From positions 1 to 28,323 of the forward strand of contig JAZQCM010000028.1 of assembly GCA_045546275.1 (NCBI GenBank): a stretch of DNA of 28,323 bases. The letters run 5' to 3'. Every line of letters starts with the position of its first letter. Position 1 is the first letter of the stretch. Below are positions 17,225 to 24,323 of the stretch, one piece after another. Both the position numbers and the translations under genes were made by a program. The stretch comes from RGIG1927 sp045546275 (GTDB taxonomy: Bacteria > Bacillota > Clostridia > UMGS1883). A model generated the notes under the pieces. It saw only the letters and a program-made list of their open reading frames with translations, had not been told where the DNA came from and did no database searches.

Positions 17225-17307
17225 CAATTCATGATAACTTAAGCATTTTTCGGATAATTTTAGAAAATCTGGAATTTTCGACTATTTTTTCTGCATTTCT
17301 ATCAGTT

Positions 17308-18018
17308 TTATCCATTCTTTTCTATAAATTCCATTACTTCCTGCTTATATTTTTGCGAAATAGGCAAACTTTCTCTTAAGCAGTCAAGTTCTATGGCACC
17401 TTTGTTAACACTTTTAATGTAAATTTTGTTCACAAGGAAGCCGTGATGACACCTTAAAAGCGTTTCGGGGAAGCGTTTTTGCAAATTTGAGATTGTGTCA
17501 TAAAATTCGATTTCCTCGCCAAGAGCTGTTTTGCAAAAAATCTTTTTGGAGCTTGTTGCAAAGTAAACAACACTGTCGATATTTATGTTTCTTTTAAATT
17601 CGTGGGTGGATATATAAAGCATTTTTGCACGGGACTGCTTTCTTATGTATTCGCTGATTTCGCTTATGATTGAAATAACATCAAAGCTTGAAGCCGGCTT
17701 TAATATAAACCCCGACGGGCGCAGAAGGTTTTTTAAGCACAATGCCATGTCCTCGGGATGAGAGGATGTGAACACAATGTGGCATTTGGGAAACCTTTCC
17801 CTCAGCGATGCTGCCAAAGAAAAACCGTTTTGTTTTTTTGTTCGTATTCTTGTGTCGATAAAAAACACCGCCTTGTCTTCTTCGGGAGCGATTTTGATTA
17901 TGTTGGCAATGCTTGCATCGGTATAGAAACGAATATCTTCATTTCGCAATGCAAGAACAGCATTTTTTAAAATTTCCTGAAATGGGCTTTCGGGCCCGTC
18001 AAAACAAAATACATACAT
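17308..18018 (-). CDS. LytTR-family response regulator
   Basis: This is a cytoplasmic transcription regulator of 236 residues. An N-terminal CheY-like receiver covers about 1-125 with candidate phosphoacceptor D55 (FFIDTR), T84 and K107 (FILKP). Only one residue of the usual acidic pair is present (CFD, D7), so the receiver is partly degenerate. A LytTR DNA-binding domain covers about 132-234, with the typical C-terminal pattern HHGFLVNKIYIKSV and LPISQKYK. Its ATG overlaps the stop of the upstream SASA esterase gene as TAATG, so the two are translationally coupled. No histidine kinase gene is nearby. LytTR regulators often control extracellular and cell-envelope genes, so the secreted-protein gene 154 nt downstream is a plausible target; this is inference. 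Confidence 0.88.
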   Translation of the reverse strand: MYVFCFDGPESPFQEILKNAVLALRNEDIRFYTDASIANIIKIAPEEDKAVFFIDTRIRTKKQNGFSLAASLRERFPKCHIVFTSSHPEDMALCLKNLLRPSGFILKPASSFDVISIISEISEYIRKQSRAKMLYISTHEFKRNINIDSVVYFATSSKKIFCKTALGEEIEFYDTISNLQKRFPETLLRCHHGFLVNKIYIKSVNKGAIELDCLRESLPISQKYKQEVMEFIEKNG

Positions 18019-19592
18019 TACTTGTCACCTTTTTTGTGCCTTTTTTTCATAAATACAATCACTGCACCAAGAATTATAACAAAACCTGCAAGGGTATATA
18101 TGAGCATGCTTATAAAATCGGATTTATCAATTGTGCTTTCAGGCTCTCTGATTTTGATTGCAAATGCGTGAGCCGGAAGAGCGTCGTCGGTTATGTGCAC
18201 ATTTTCGCCGAAAACATTTTCCACCTGACAGTTATATCGGATTATGCAAATCGGTTTTTCGCTTTTTATTCTTATTTTATTACCTTCGGAGCTAATTATT
18301 GCACCCTCAATAAGATTCCATTTGTCGTCAATGAGTAAGATTTCACTTGCATCGGGGCATCTTAATTCTCCTGCAACAAAGTCAAAGTGAAGCAGCATTT
18401 CGCAATCTGTTATTTTTTCAACATTTTTAAGTGTTGGCGGAAAATACAGCTCATGATAGCCGTAGCCGTACTGATTGGAAAGTGCCATGAGAGAAAGTCT
18501 TTTTGCTATTGCCTTTTTGTTTGTGGGGTGAAGATTGTTTGAGTAGCCTCTGTCGCTCCACAAATCCGAGGTGGGACATATGTACACATCGTCAACCATT
18601 GTTGCCACAGAGCAAATTTCGCCACGGACAATACCAAAGTCAATAAACTGACGGTCGGGGTCGTTTGCATCGTTGAAGCAGGGCGGCAATTCCACCACAT
18701 ACACGGGCATTGTGTTGAGCATCCTTTTTTCTTTTCTTATATGTTCAATAAATGCCGCAAAACGTGTGCTGTAACGTGAATAGTCGTTACTGTCTGCCTC
18801 GCCCTGGTACCAGAGTAAGCCCTTGATGGGGAATTTCATCATTTTTTCAATAACATTATCGTAAATAGGACCGTCATAGCTTCTGCCGAATTCTTCGCCC
18901 TCAGGCAAAAAGCGTGACAGCTCGCGACCCGAAAAACCAAAGGATACTATGCCGATTGGTACTTCGCCGTTTAACGCGGTGTTAAGCTCGTCGGCAAAAT
19001 AAGCGCCCAGCGCAGAGAAGCTACTTGCATTGTAACGGCTTATGTTTTTCCAGCGCACAGCGTTATTGGTAGTAGTTTTCATTTCCATTTTACATATGGT
19101 AATCTGTTCATCACCTGCAATTGAATTTAAAAACTCATCGCCACCGGGGTCAGCGGTTACGGTAAACTCAACATTGGACTGACCTATAACCCACCAAAGG
19201 TCGCCAACCTTAATGTTTTCCAGCACCTTATATGCTCCTGCACCGTATATTTCCATGACCAGGGGGTCTTTTCGATAGGGTCTTTCGGCAAGTTCAATTT
19301 CCCACTTGCCGTCTTTTATAACACATTCGCCGTAGGAAGAGTCAAACCTGACATAAATTGTTTCGCCCTCGTGGTCGCTTTCGCCCCATATTCTGATTTT
19401 TTCATTTTGCTGAAAAACCATGTTATCACCAAAAACAGGGTCCAATGTGAAGCCTTCGTCGGCAATATTTTTTGAGTAGTTCCACCAGCGATAAATAACC
19501 ACGCCTGCTAAAATTGCAACCAGAATAAATTCAACAAGTAAAATTACGAGGGTCTTTTTTACCCAATCATTTTTGAATATTTTAAAGAGCAT
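18018..19592 (-). CDS. Membrane-anchored SGNH/SASA-family esterase
   Basis: It resembles sialate O-acetylesterases (SASA family), which remove acetyl groups from sugars. The protein has 524 residues from the ATG at 19592 (GGGAGATATAGT before it). A longer reading frame runs back into recA and is not the start. An N-terminal membrane segment covers about 13-35, and a second covers 494-515 followed by KKRHKKGDK. The domain between is predicted outside the cell. Family blocks are VGDLWWVIGQSN (catalytic Ser139), PIGIVSFGFSG, IKGLLWYQGEADS (257-269) and NNLHPTNKK (His355). The last reads NNLHP where relatives usually have DLHP, so activity is not certain. Substrate may be acetylated polysaccharide rather than sialic acid. 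It is coupled by a 1-nt overlap to a LytTR regulator and has its own promoter. Confidence 0.85.
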   Translation of the reverse strand: MLFKIFKNDWVKKTLVILLVEFILVAILAGVVIYRWWNYSKNIADEGFTLDPVFGDNMVFQQNEKIRIWGESDHEGETIYVRFDSSYGECVIKDGKWEIELAERPYRKDPLVMEIYGAGAYKVLENIKVGDLWWVIGQSNVEFTVTADPGGDEFLNSIAGDEQITICKMEMKTTTNNAVRWKNISRYNASSFSALGAYFADELNTALNGEVPIGIVSFGFSGRELSRFLPEGEEFGRSYDGPIYDNVIEKMMKFPIKGLLWYQGEADSNDYSRYSTRFAAFIEHIRKEKRMLNTMPVYVVELPPCFNDANDPDRQFIDFGIVRGEICSVATMVDDVYICPTSDLWSDRGYSNNLHPTNKKAIAKRLSLMALSNQYGYGYHELYFPPTLKNVEKITDCEMLLHFDFVAGELRCPDASEILLIDDKWNLIEGAIISSEGNKIRIKSEKPICIIRYNCQVENVFGENVHITDDALPAHAFAIKIREPESTIDKSDFISMLIYTLAGFVIILGAVIVFMKKRHKKGDK

Positions 19593-19621
19593 ACTATATC
19601 TCCCTTCATTTTTTCTACATA

Positions 19622-19635
19622 TATAATTAATTATA
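19622..19635. promoter_or_regulatory. Palindrome over the esterase -10 region
   Basis: TATAATTAATTATA is a perfect 14-bp palindrome containing the -10 element of the esterase promoter. It could be an operator, but its pure AT content makes chance likely. Confidence 0.3.
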
Positions 19636-19658
19636 CTATTTCTCCCATAAAAAGTCAA
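19630..19658 (-). promoter_or_regulatory. Promoter of the esterase-LytTR operon
   Basis: The minus strand has TTGACT (19653-19658), a 17-nt spacer and TATAAT (19630-19635). The -35 box lies in the T-rich tail just after the recA terminator, so termination and initiation are packed together. Confidence 0.82.
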
Positions 19659-19660
19659 AC

Positions 19661-19685
19661 AAAAAGGACGCCCTGAGGCGTCCTT
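19661..19685 (-). terminator. Intrinsic terminator after recA
   Basis: A 9-bp perfect stem AAGGACGCC/GGCGTCCTT (arms 19664-19672 and 19677-19685) with a 4-nt loop is followed on the minus strand by TTTTTGTTT. It begins within 5 nt of the recA stop. Confidence 0.95.
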
Positions 19686-19689
19686 AAAA

Positions 19690-20706
19690 TTATTCTGTAA
19701 TATCGTCGGAGGCAGCTTCCTTTTCCTTGAGCTTTTCGCGGATTTTGATTTCAATCTCTTCGGCAATTTCGGGGTGTTCAAGCATAAACTGCTTTGCATT
19801 TTCTCTGCCCTGACCAATACGCATATCGCCGTAGGCAAACCATGCACCGCTCTTTTGCACAATTCCAAGCATAACGCCCATGTCAACCAAGCTGCCCTCT
19901 TTACTGATGCCCTTACCGTACATCATGTCAAATTCAGCTTCTTTGAAGGGAGGCGCAACCTTGTTTTTAACCACCTTAACCCTTGTACGGCTACCTACAA
20001 ATTCAGTGCCGTTTTTAAGAGTTTCAATTCTTCTTACATCCATTCGTACAGATGCGTAGAACTTAAGCGCTCTGCCACCACTGGTTGTTTCGTTGTTACC
20101 ATACATTACACCAACCTTTTCACGAAGCTGGTTAATGAAAATACATACTGTGTTTGTTTTTGCAAGAACGCCTGCCAATTTTCTCATTGCCTGGCTCATA
20201 AGCCTTGCCTGTAAGCCAACATGGCTGTCGCCCATTTCGCCGTCAATTTCTGCCTTGGGAACAAGCGCTGCAACAGAGTCCACAACAATTACATCCAATG
20301 CGCCGCTTCGAACAAGTGCTTCGGCAATTTCAAGTGCCTGTTCACCTGTGTCGGGCTGTGCAACAATCAACGAATCCACATCAACGCCGATATTTTTCGC
20401 ATATGTAGGGTCAAGGGCATGCTCCGCATCGATAAACGCCGCTTCACCGCCACGCTTTTGTGCTTCAGCAACAATGTGAAGAGCAATTGTTGTTTTACCG
20501 CTTGATTCAGGTCCGTAAATTTCAATAATCCTGCCCTTGGGCACACCACCGATGCCAAGTGCAATATCAAGCGCTAAGCTTCCTGTGGGGATTGCATCCA
20601 CATTAAGATGAGCATTGCTGCCCAGCTTCATAACACTACCCTTACCAAACTGCTTTTCTATCTGACTCATGGCAATTGCCAGAGCTTCCTTCTTTTCAAT
20701 TGACAT
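19690..20706 (-). CDS. recA: Recombinase RecA
   Basis: RecA forms filaments on single-stranded DNA, carries out strand exchange, and activates LexA self-cleavage in the SOS response. The protein has 338 residues, close to full length. Walker A GPESSGKT is at 65-72, Walker B VIVVD at 139-143, and the L2 loop region includes NNETTSGGRALKFYASVRMD. A short Lys/Glu-rich C-terminal tail is present. The ATG at 20706 follows AGAGGGAATATAA. It is transcribed from a perfect promoter with LexA sites and ended by a strong terminator, so it forms its own SOS-regulated unit. No inserted element or intein is present. Confidence 0.98.
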   Translation of the reverse strand: MSIEKKEALAIAMSQIEKQFGKGSVMKLGSNAHLNVDAIPTGSLALDIALGIGGVPKGRIIEIYGPESSGKTTIALHIVAEAQKRGGEAAFIDAEHALDPTYAKNIGVDVDSLIVAQPDTGEQALEIAEALVRSGALDVIVVDSVAALVPKAEIDGEMGDSHVGLQARLMSQAMRKLAGVLAKTNTVCIFINQLREKVGVMYGNNETTSGGRALKFYASVRMDVRRIETLKNGTEFVGSRTRVKVVKNKVAPPFKEAEFDMMYGKGISKEGSLVDMGVMLGIVQKSGAWFAYGDMRIGQGRENAKQFMLEHPEIAEEIEIKIREKLKEKEAASDDITE

Positions 20707-20725
20707 TTATATTCCCTCTTTCATA

Positions 20726-20739
20726 CGAACATCTGTTCT
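20726..20739 (-). promoter_or_regulatory. LexA operator 1 (SOS box) of recA
   Basis: On the minus strand AGAACAGATGTTCG matches the Gram-positive SOS consensus CGAACRNRYGTTCG at all but the first base. It begins 1 nt after the -10 box, where a bound repressor would block transcription. Confidence 0.88.
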
Positions 20740-20740
20740 C

Positions 20741-20769
20741 ATTATAGAACATATTTTCGGTTTTGTCAA
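20741..20769 (-). promoter_or_regulatory. recA promoter, perfect consensus
   Basis: The minus strand has TTGACA (20764-20769), a 17-nt spacer and TATAAT (20741-20746). Both boxes match sigma-A consensus exactly. The -35 box starts only 5 nt beyond the stop codon of the upstream GH51 gene. Confidence 0.95.
20746..20759 (-). promoter_or_regulatory. LexA operator 2 (weaker) of recA
   Basis: CGAAAATATGTTCT on the minus strand differs from the palindromic SOS consensus at two positions. It covers the promoter spacer and the first base of the -10 box, so two LexA dimers could sit side by side. Confidence 0.55.
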
Positions 20770-20774
20770 TAGGT

Positions 20775-22631
20775 TTATTTCATTTTGTAAACATTAAACG
20801 AACAAGGCGGTACAGTGAGAGAAATTTCACTGCTGTTTACGCCTCTTACAAGGTTTTTGGGGCAAACACGGTTTTTGTCGTCCATGGTGTTCACATCAGT
20901 AATATTTTCAGAGGTAAGTGTGATTTCCTCAATTTCAGCCACACTTTCGGGAAGTGTGAGAATAACGTCCTTTTTGCCTGTGCGGTTTACAACCTTTAAA
21001 ATATATTCCTTTGTTTCTTTTTTGTAGCCTGCACTTATGTACACATCCTTGTCCTCCTCACGTTCAAACAAAAGTGTGTAGTCGGGCAGATTTTGTCCGA
21101 AAAGCGCCTGCACATGATACGAGGGAGTGAGGCAAACACTGTGGTTGTTCACAAAAATCATGTCGGGATGCCACTGAGTGTAGTTCACCCTTGCAAAAAG
21201 GGGCGCATAGCTTGCAAGTGTAACAACATCCGCATTCCTTTCAAAGCCTGTCATCATAGCCGCTTCGCTGAGTGCCGCTTCCAGGCTGTTGGGTTTGGGC
21301 TGTTTGTCGCCGATATGGCATGCGTATTCACCTGCAAAAACCTTCACCCCGTCACGAGGGTAGTTGTCGTATCTGTCAGCGTTGTCAAACATCCATTGGC
21401 TCTTAACGTAGTAATGCTCGTCAACAGCGTAGGCAAAATCTTCTTTTTTGCCTTTGAGCCATTCATAAGCCTTGTCAAATTCCTTGCCCGAAGCAGAAGG
21501 ACCTGAAGAAGTAATAAGCTTTATTTCGGGGTAACGGGGTGCAATAGCCTTCTGGAACGCTTCGTAGCGTTCAAAATAGTTTTCCTCCCACTGCTCGTTA
21601 CCAATGCCTAAATACACTAAATTAAAGGGTTCGCTGTGACCCATCTCTGCACGCTTTTTACCCCAGGGAGTGTCGGGCGAGCCGTTGGCAAATTCAATAA
21701 GGTCCAATGCGTCCTGAATATATTCATCAATTTCGTCCATGGGTGCACATTCGCCTGTTTTGTACTGGCACGCCATGCCACAGTTGAGCACAGGAAGAGG
21801 CTGACAGCCCAAATCCTCACAAAGAAGGAAATATTCATAAAAACCTAAGCCATAGGACTGAAAATAATCGTGAGCAGTTACGCCAACATTGCCGTCCTGC
21901 CAACGGTTCCAGTTGATTTTTCTTTCTTCAATTCTGCCTATTGTATCCTTCCAGCGGTAACGGTTTTCAAGAACAGTACCTTCAACAATACAGCCTCCGG
22001 GGAAGCGCATAAAGCCGGGCTTTATGTTTTTCAACGCCTGCGCCATGTCTTTTCTTAAGCCGTTCTTTCTTCCCATGAAGGTGTCACGGGGGAAAAGCGA
22101 TACCATGTCAATATCACATTCCCCATCTTCTTCAAAAAGAAGATAAAGCTTTGCATTGTAAACGGTCTCGCTGCTTTCAAGCTCAAAGGAATATTTTTCC
22201 CAATCCCCCTTTGTTTCAAAGGTAACCTTTGCACAGCTTGCACTGTCGGTTTTAATTTCGCAATTAAGCTTTGCAGTGCCCTTTACATAAATGGAAAAAT
22301 CGTACTTTTTGCCTTTTTCCATGAAAATGCCCTCATAAGCACGGTTGCAGATACCTGCGCCCTTTTTGCCCTTGATATGAGCGTACTGAACATTAACATT
22401 GTTCATGGGGGTTTCAGTTGCGCTTGTAAATTCGCACTCTCCCACCTTGCTCCATGCAGTCAAGGGAGAAATGTCGTCAAACTCCATTGTGGGGAAAAAG
22501 TCAAAGGAGCGGTTTTCCAGAAGCTCTGCATACAAGCCACCGTCAGCACCGTAGTTAATGTCTTCAAAAAAGAGACCTATCATATGAGGGTTAACATCTA
22601 CACCCTTTTTATTTGTAATGTTAATTTTCAT
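20775..22631 (-). CDS. GH51 alpha-L-arabinofuranosidase
   Basis: It releases terminal alpha-L-arabinofuranose from arabinan, arabinoxylan or derived oligosaccharides. The protein has 618 residues and no signal peptide, so it is likely cytoplasmic and acts on imported oligosaccharides. The N-terminus NPHMIGLFFEDINYGADGG is the GH51 pattern. An insert resembling a carbohydrate-binding module covers about 60-185. The catalytic core has GNEQWEENY with acid/base E346 and FAGEYA with nucleophile E435. A beta-sandwich C-terminal domain ends the protein. Its ATG overlaps the stop of the EamA gene (TAATG), so it is the last gene of a coupled operon. No terminator is visible after it. No sugar transporter or arabinose catabolic genes are adjacent. 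Confidence 0.92.
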   Translation of the reverse strand: MKINITNKKGVDVNPHMIGLFFEDINYGADGGLYAELLENRSFDFFPTMEFDDISPLTAWSKVGECEFTSATETPMNNVNVQYAHIKGKKGAGICNRAYEGIFMEKGKKYDFSIYVKGTAKLNCEIKTDSASCAKVTFETKGDWEKYSFELESSETVYNAKLYLLFEEDGECDIDMVSLFPRDTFMGRKNGLRKDMAQALKNIKPGFMRFPGGCIVEGTVLENRYRWKDTIGRIEERKINWNRWQDGNVGVTAHDYFQSYGLGFYEYFLLCEDLGCQPLPVLNCGMACQYKTGECAPMDEIDEYIQDALDLIEFANGSPDTPWGKKRAEMGHSEPFNLVYLGIGNEQWEENYFERYEAFQKAIAPRYPEIKLITSSGPSASGKEFDKAYEWLKGKKEDFAYAVDEHYYVKSQWMFDNADRYDNYPRDGVKVFAGEYACHIGDKQPKPNSLEAALSEAAMMTGFERNADVVTLASYAPLFARVNYTQWHPDMIFVNNHSVCLTPSYHVQALFGQNLPDYTLLFEREEDKDVYISAGYKKETKEYILKVVNRTGKKDVILTLPESVAEIEEITLTSENITDVNTMDDKNRVCPKNLVRGVNSSEISLTVPPCSFNVYKMK

Positions 22632-23533
22632 TATTTAACTTCCTTTCTTTCAGGTGTGGGAAGCTGCGCTAAAATAATTGCGCCAAACATAATCACACAG
22701 CCCAAAATTTGCCTTGAATTCATTGCATCGCCTAAAATTACCCATGCGGCAATAACGCTTACACAAGCCTCCAAGCTCATGATAATTGATGCAACGGTTG
22801 GGTTTAAATCCTTTTGTGCAACAATTTGCAAGGTGTAGGCAACACCTGAGGACAAAACGCCTGCATACAAAAGTGCTATCCAGGCGCTTAAGCCTGTTGC
22901 AATGGAGAAGCTACTTGTGAAAAGGGATAAAGCTGTGCTTATAACGCCTGTTGTTACAAATTCAATACAGGCAAGCTTAACTCCGTCCACTTTAGGTGAG
23001 TAGTAGTCCACTAAAAGTATCTGCACAGCAAAAACCAAGGCACATATAAACACCAAGAAATCTGCAAATTCAATTTTAAAGCCTACTCCCTTGGGAATGC
23101 ACAGCACATAAAGACCCACCGCTGCCAAAACTGCCGCAATCCATGCAAAGACAGGGCACTTTTTACCTATGAATATGCCTAAGATGGGTACTAAAACTAT
23201 GTAAAAGGCTGTGATAAAGCCTGCTTTGCCTGCACTTTCGCTGCTCATTTCAATACCAAACTGCTGAAAGTTTGTGGCAATACAAAGTGCCAAACCACAA
23301 AGAATACCGCCTGTAAGAAGTGTTTTGTTACTCCACTTGCAAGCCTTGTCCCCTCTTTGTTTATCCCTTAAAAATATAAAGGGCAACAGCACCGCACCGC
23401 CGATAAGGCTTCTTAAGCCGTTGAATGTGAAGGGGCTCCAGTATTCCATGCCCACATCCTGGGCAACAAACGCCACACCCCAGATAATTGCTGTAATAAG
23501 AAGAAGCAACGAGCTTCTTAATTGTCTGTTCAT
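22631..23533 (-). CDS. EamA/DMT-family transporter
   Basis: This is an inner-membrane protein of the drug/metabolite transporter superfamily. The 300 residues hold about ten hydrophobic segments in two repeated EamA domains. The first begins LLLITAIIWGVAFVAQDVG. The second begins near LVFICALVFAVQILLVDYYS and ends VILGDAMNSRQILGCVIMFG, the typical last-helices pattern. Substrates in this family include amino acids, nucleotide sugars and other metabolites, and cannot be predicted here. It starts 12 nt after the cytidylyltransferase gene and overlaps the GH51 start by 1 nt. The ribosome binding site (GGGGTGCGG) is weaker than its neighbours'. Confidence 0.92.
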   Translation of the reverse strand: MNRQLRSSLLLLITAIIWGVAFVAQDVGMEYWSPFTFNGLRSLIGGAVLLPFIFLRDKQRGDKACKWSNKTLLTGGILCGLALCIATNFQQFGIEMSSESAGKAGFITAFYIVLVPILGIFIGKKCPVFAWIAAVLAAVGLYVLCIPKGVGFKIEFADFLVFICALVFAVQILLVDYYSPKVDGVKLACIEFVTTGVISTALSLFTSSFSIATGLSAWIALLYAGVLSSGVAYTLQIVAQKDLNPTVASIIMSLEACVSVIAAWVILGDAMNSRQILGCVIMFGAIILAQLPTPERKEVK

Positions 23534-23545
23534 ATCCGCACCCCG

Positions 23546-24322
23546 TTATTCCCATACCTTCCAGGGCGCATTGCCCTTTTTCCACATTGCTTCCAGGCTG
23601 TCCTTTTCTTTTTTGGAATCCATAGGCTTCCAGAAGCCGTTGTGTATATACGCCTTCAGCTGACCGATTTCGGACAAGGCTGGCAAGGTATCCTCTTCAA
23701 AAACTGTTGTGTCATCCTCGATGTAGTTAAAAACCTCGGGGTTTAAAACCATGTAACCACCGTTAATTCGTGCCGCATCATAGGCGGTTTTTTCACGGAA
23801 GGAATATATTGAGCTTTCGTTGTCAATGCCTAAAATGCCAAACCTTTGCTCCATGGTAACTGCCGATATTGTGGCAATTTTTCCGTGCTTTTGGTGAAAA
23901 GACACTAATTTCGCAATATCAATGTCGCACACACCGTCACCATAGGTAAGCATAAAAGGCTCATCGCCCACATATTTTTTAATTCGTTTAACCCTGCCAC
24001 CTGTCATGGTGTCAAGGCCTGTGTCAATAACAGTTACCTTCCAGGGCTCTGCCTTACGGTTGTGAACTTCAATTTTGTTATCCTCTGTAAAGTCAAATGT
24101 AACATCGCTTGTGTGCAGGAAATAGTCCGCAAACCATTCCTTTATAACGTGCTGTTTGTAGCCTGCACAAATAATAAAATCGTTAAAGCCGTAAGCTGAA
24201 TAGGTTTTCATAATGTGCCAGAGAATTGGCATACCTCCAATTTCAACCATTGGCTTTGGGCGGTAAATGCTTTCTTCGGAAATGCGTGTTCCGTAACCGC
24301 CCGCAAGTATAACAACCTTCAT
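23546..24322 (-). CDS. rfbF: Glucose-1-phosphate cytidylyltransferase
   Basis: It makes CDP-glucose from CTP and glucose-1-phosphate, the first step to CDP-dideoxyhexoses and related sugars of surface polysaccharides. The 258 residues match the RfbF family (about 256). The N-terminal nucleotide-binding motif is LAGGYGTRISEESIYRPKPM, followed by VEIGGMPILWHIMK. The Mg-binding GDGVCDID lies near residue 128. The ATG at 24322 follows AAGGAG and lies 1 nt after the upstream stop. The usual partners (CDP-glucose dehydratase rfbG, rfbH) are not in the window, so the pathway must be completed elsewhere or the product used differently. Confidence 0.93.
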   Translation of the reverse strand: MKVVILAGGYGTRISEESIYRPKPMVEIGGMPILWHIMKTYSAYGFNDFIICAGYKQHVIKEWFADYFLHTSDVTFDFTEDNKIEVHNRKAEPWKVTVIDTGLDTMTGGRVKRIKKYVGDEPFMLTYGDGVCDIDIAKLVSFHQKHGKIATISAVTMEQRFGILGIDNESSIYSFREKTAYDAARINGGYMVLNPEVFNYIEDDTTVFEEDTLPALSEIGQLKAYIHNGFWKPMDSKKEKDSLEAMWKKGNAPWKVWE

Positions 24323-24323
24323 T

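Noticed and set aside
19593..19886. A 98-residue N-terminal extension of the SASA esterase
   Set aside because: It reads backwards into recA and through the recA terminator and the esterase promoter. The ATG at 19592 has a ribosome binding site and is followed by a signal-anchor.
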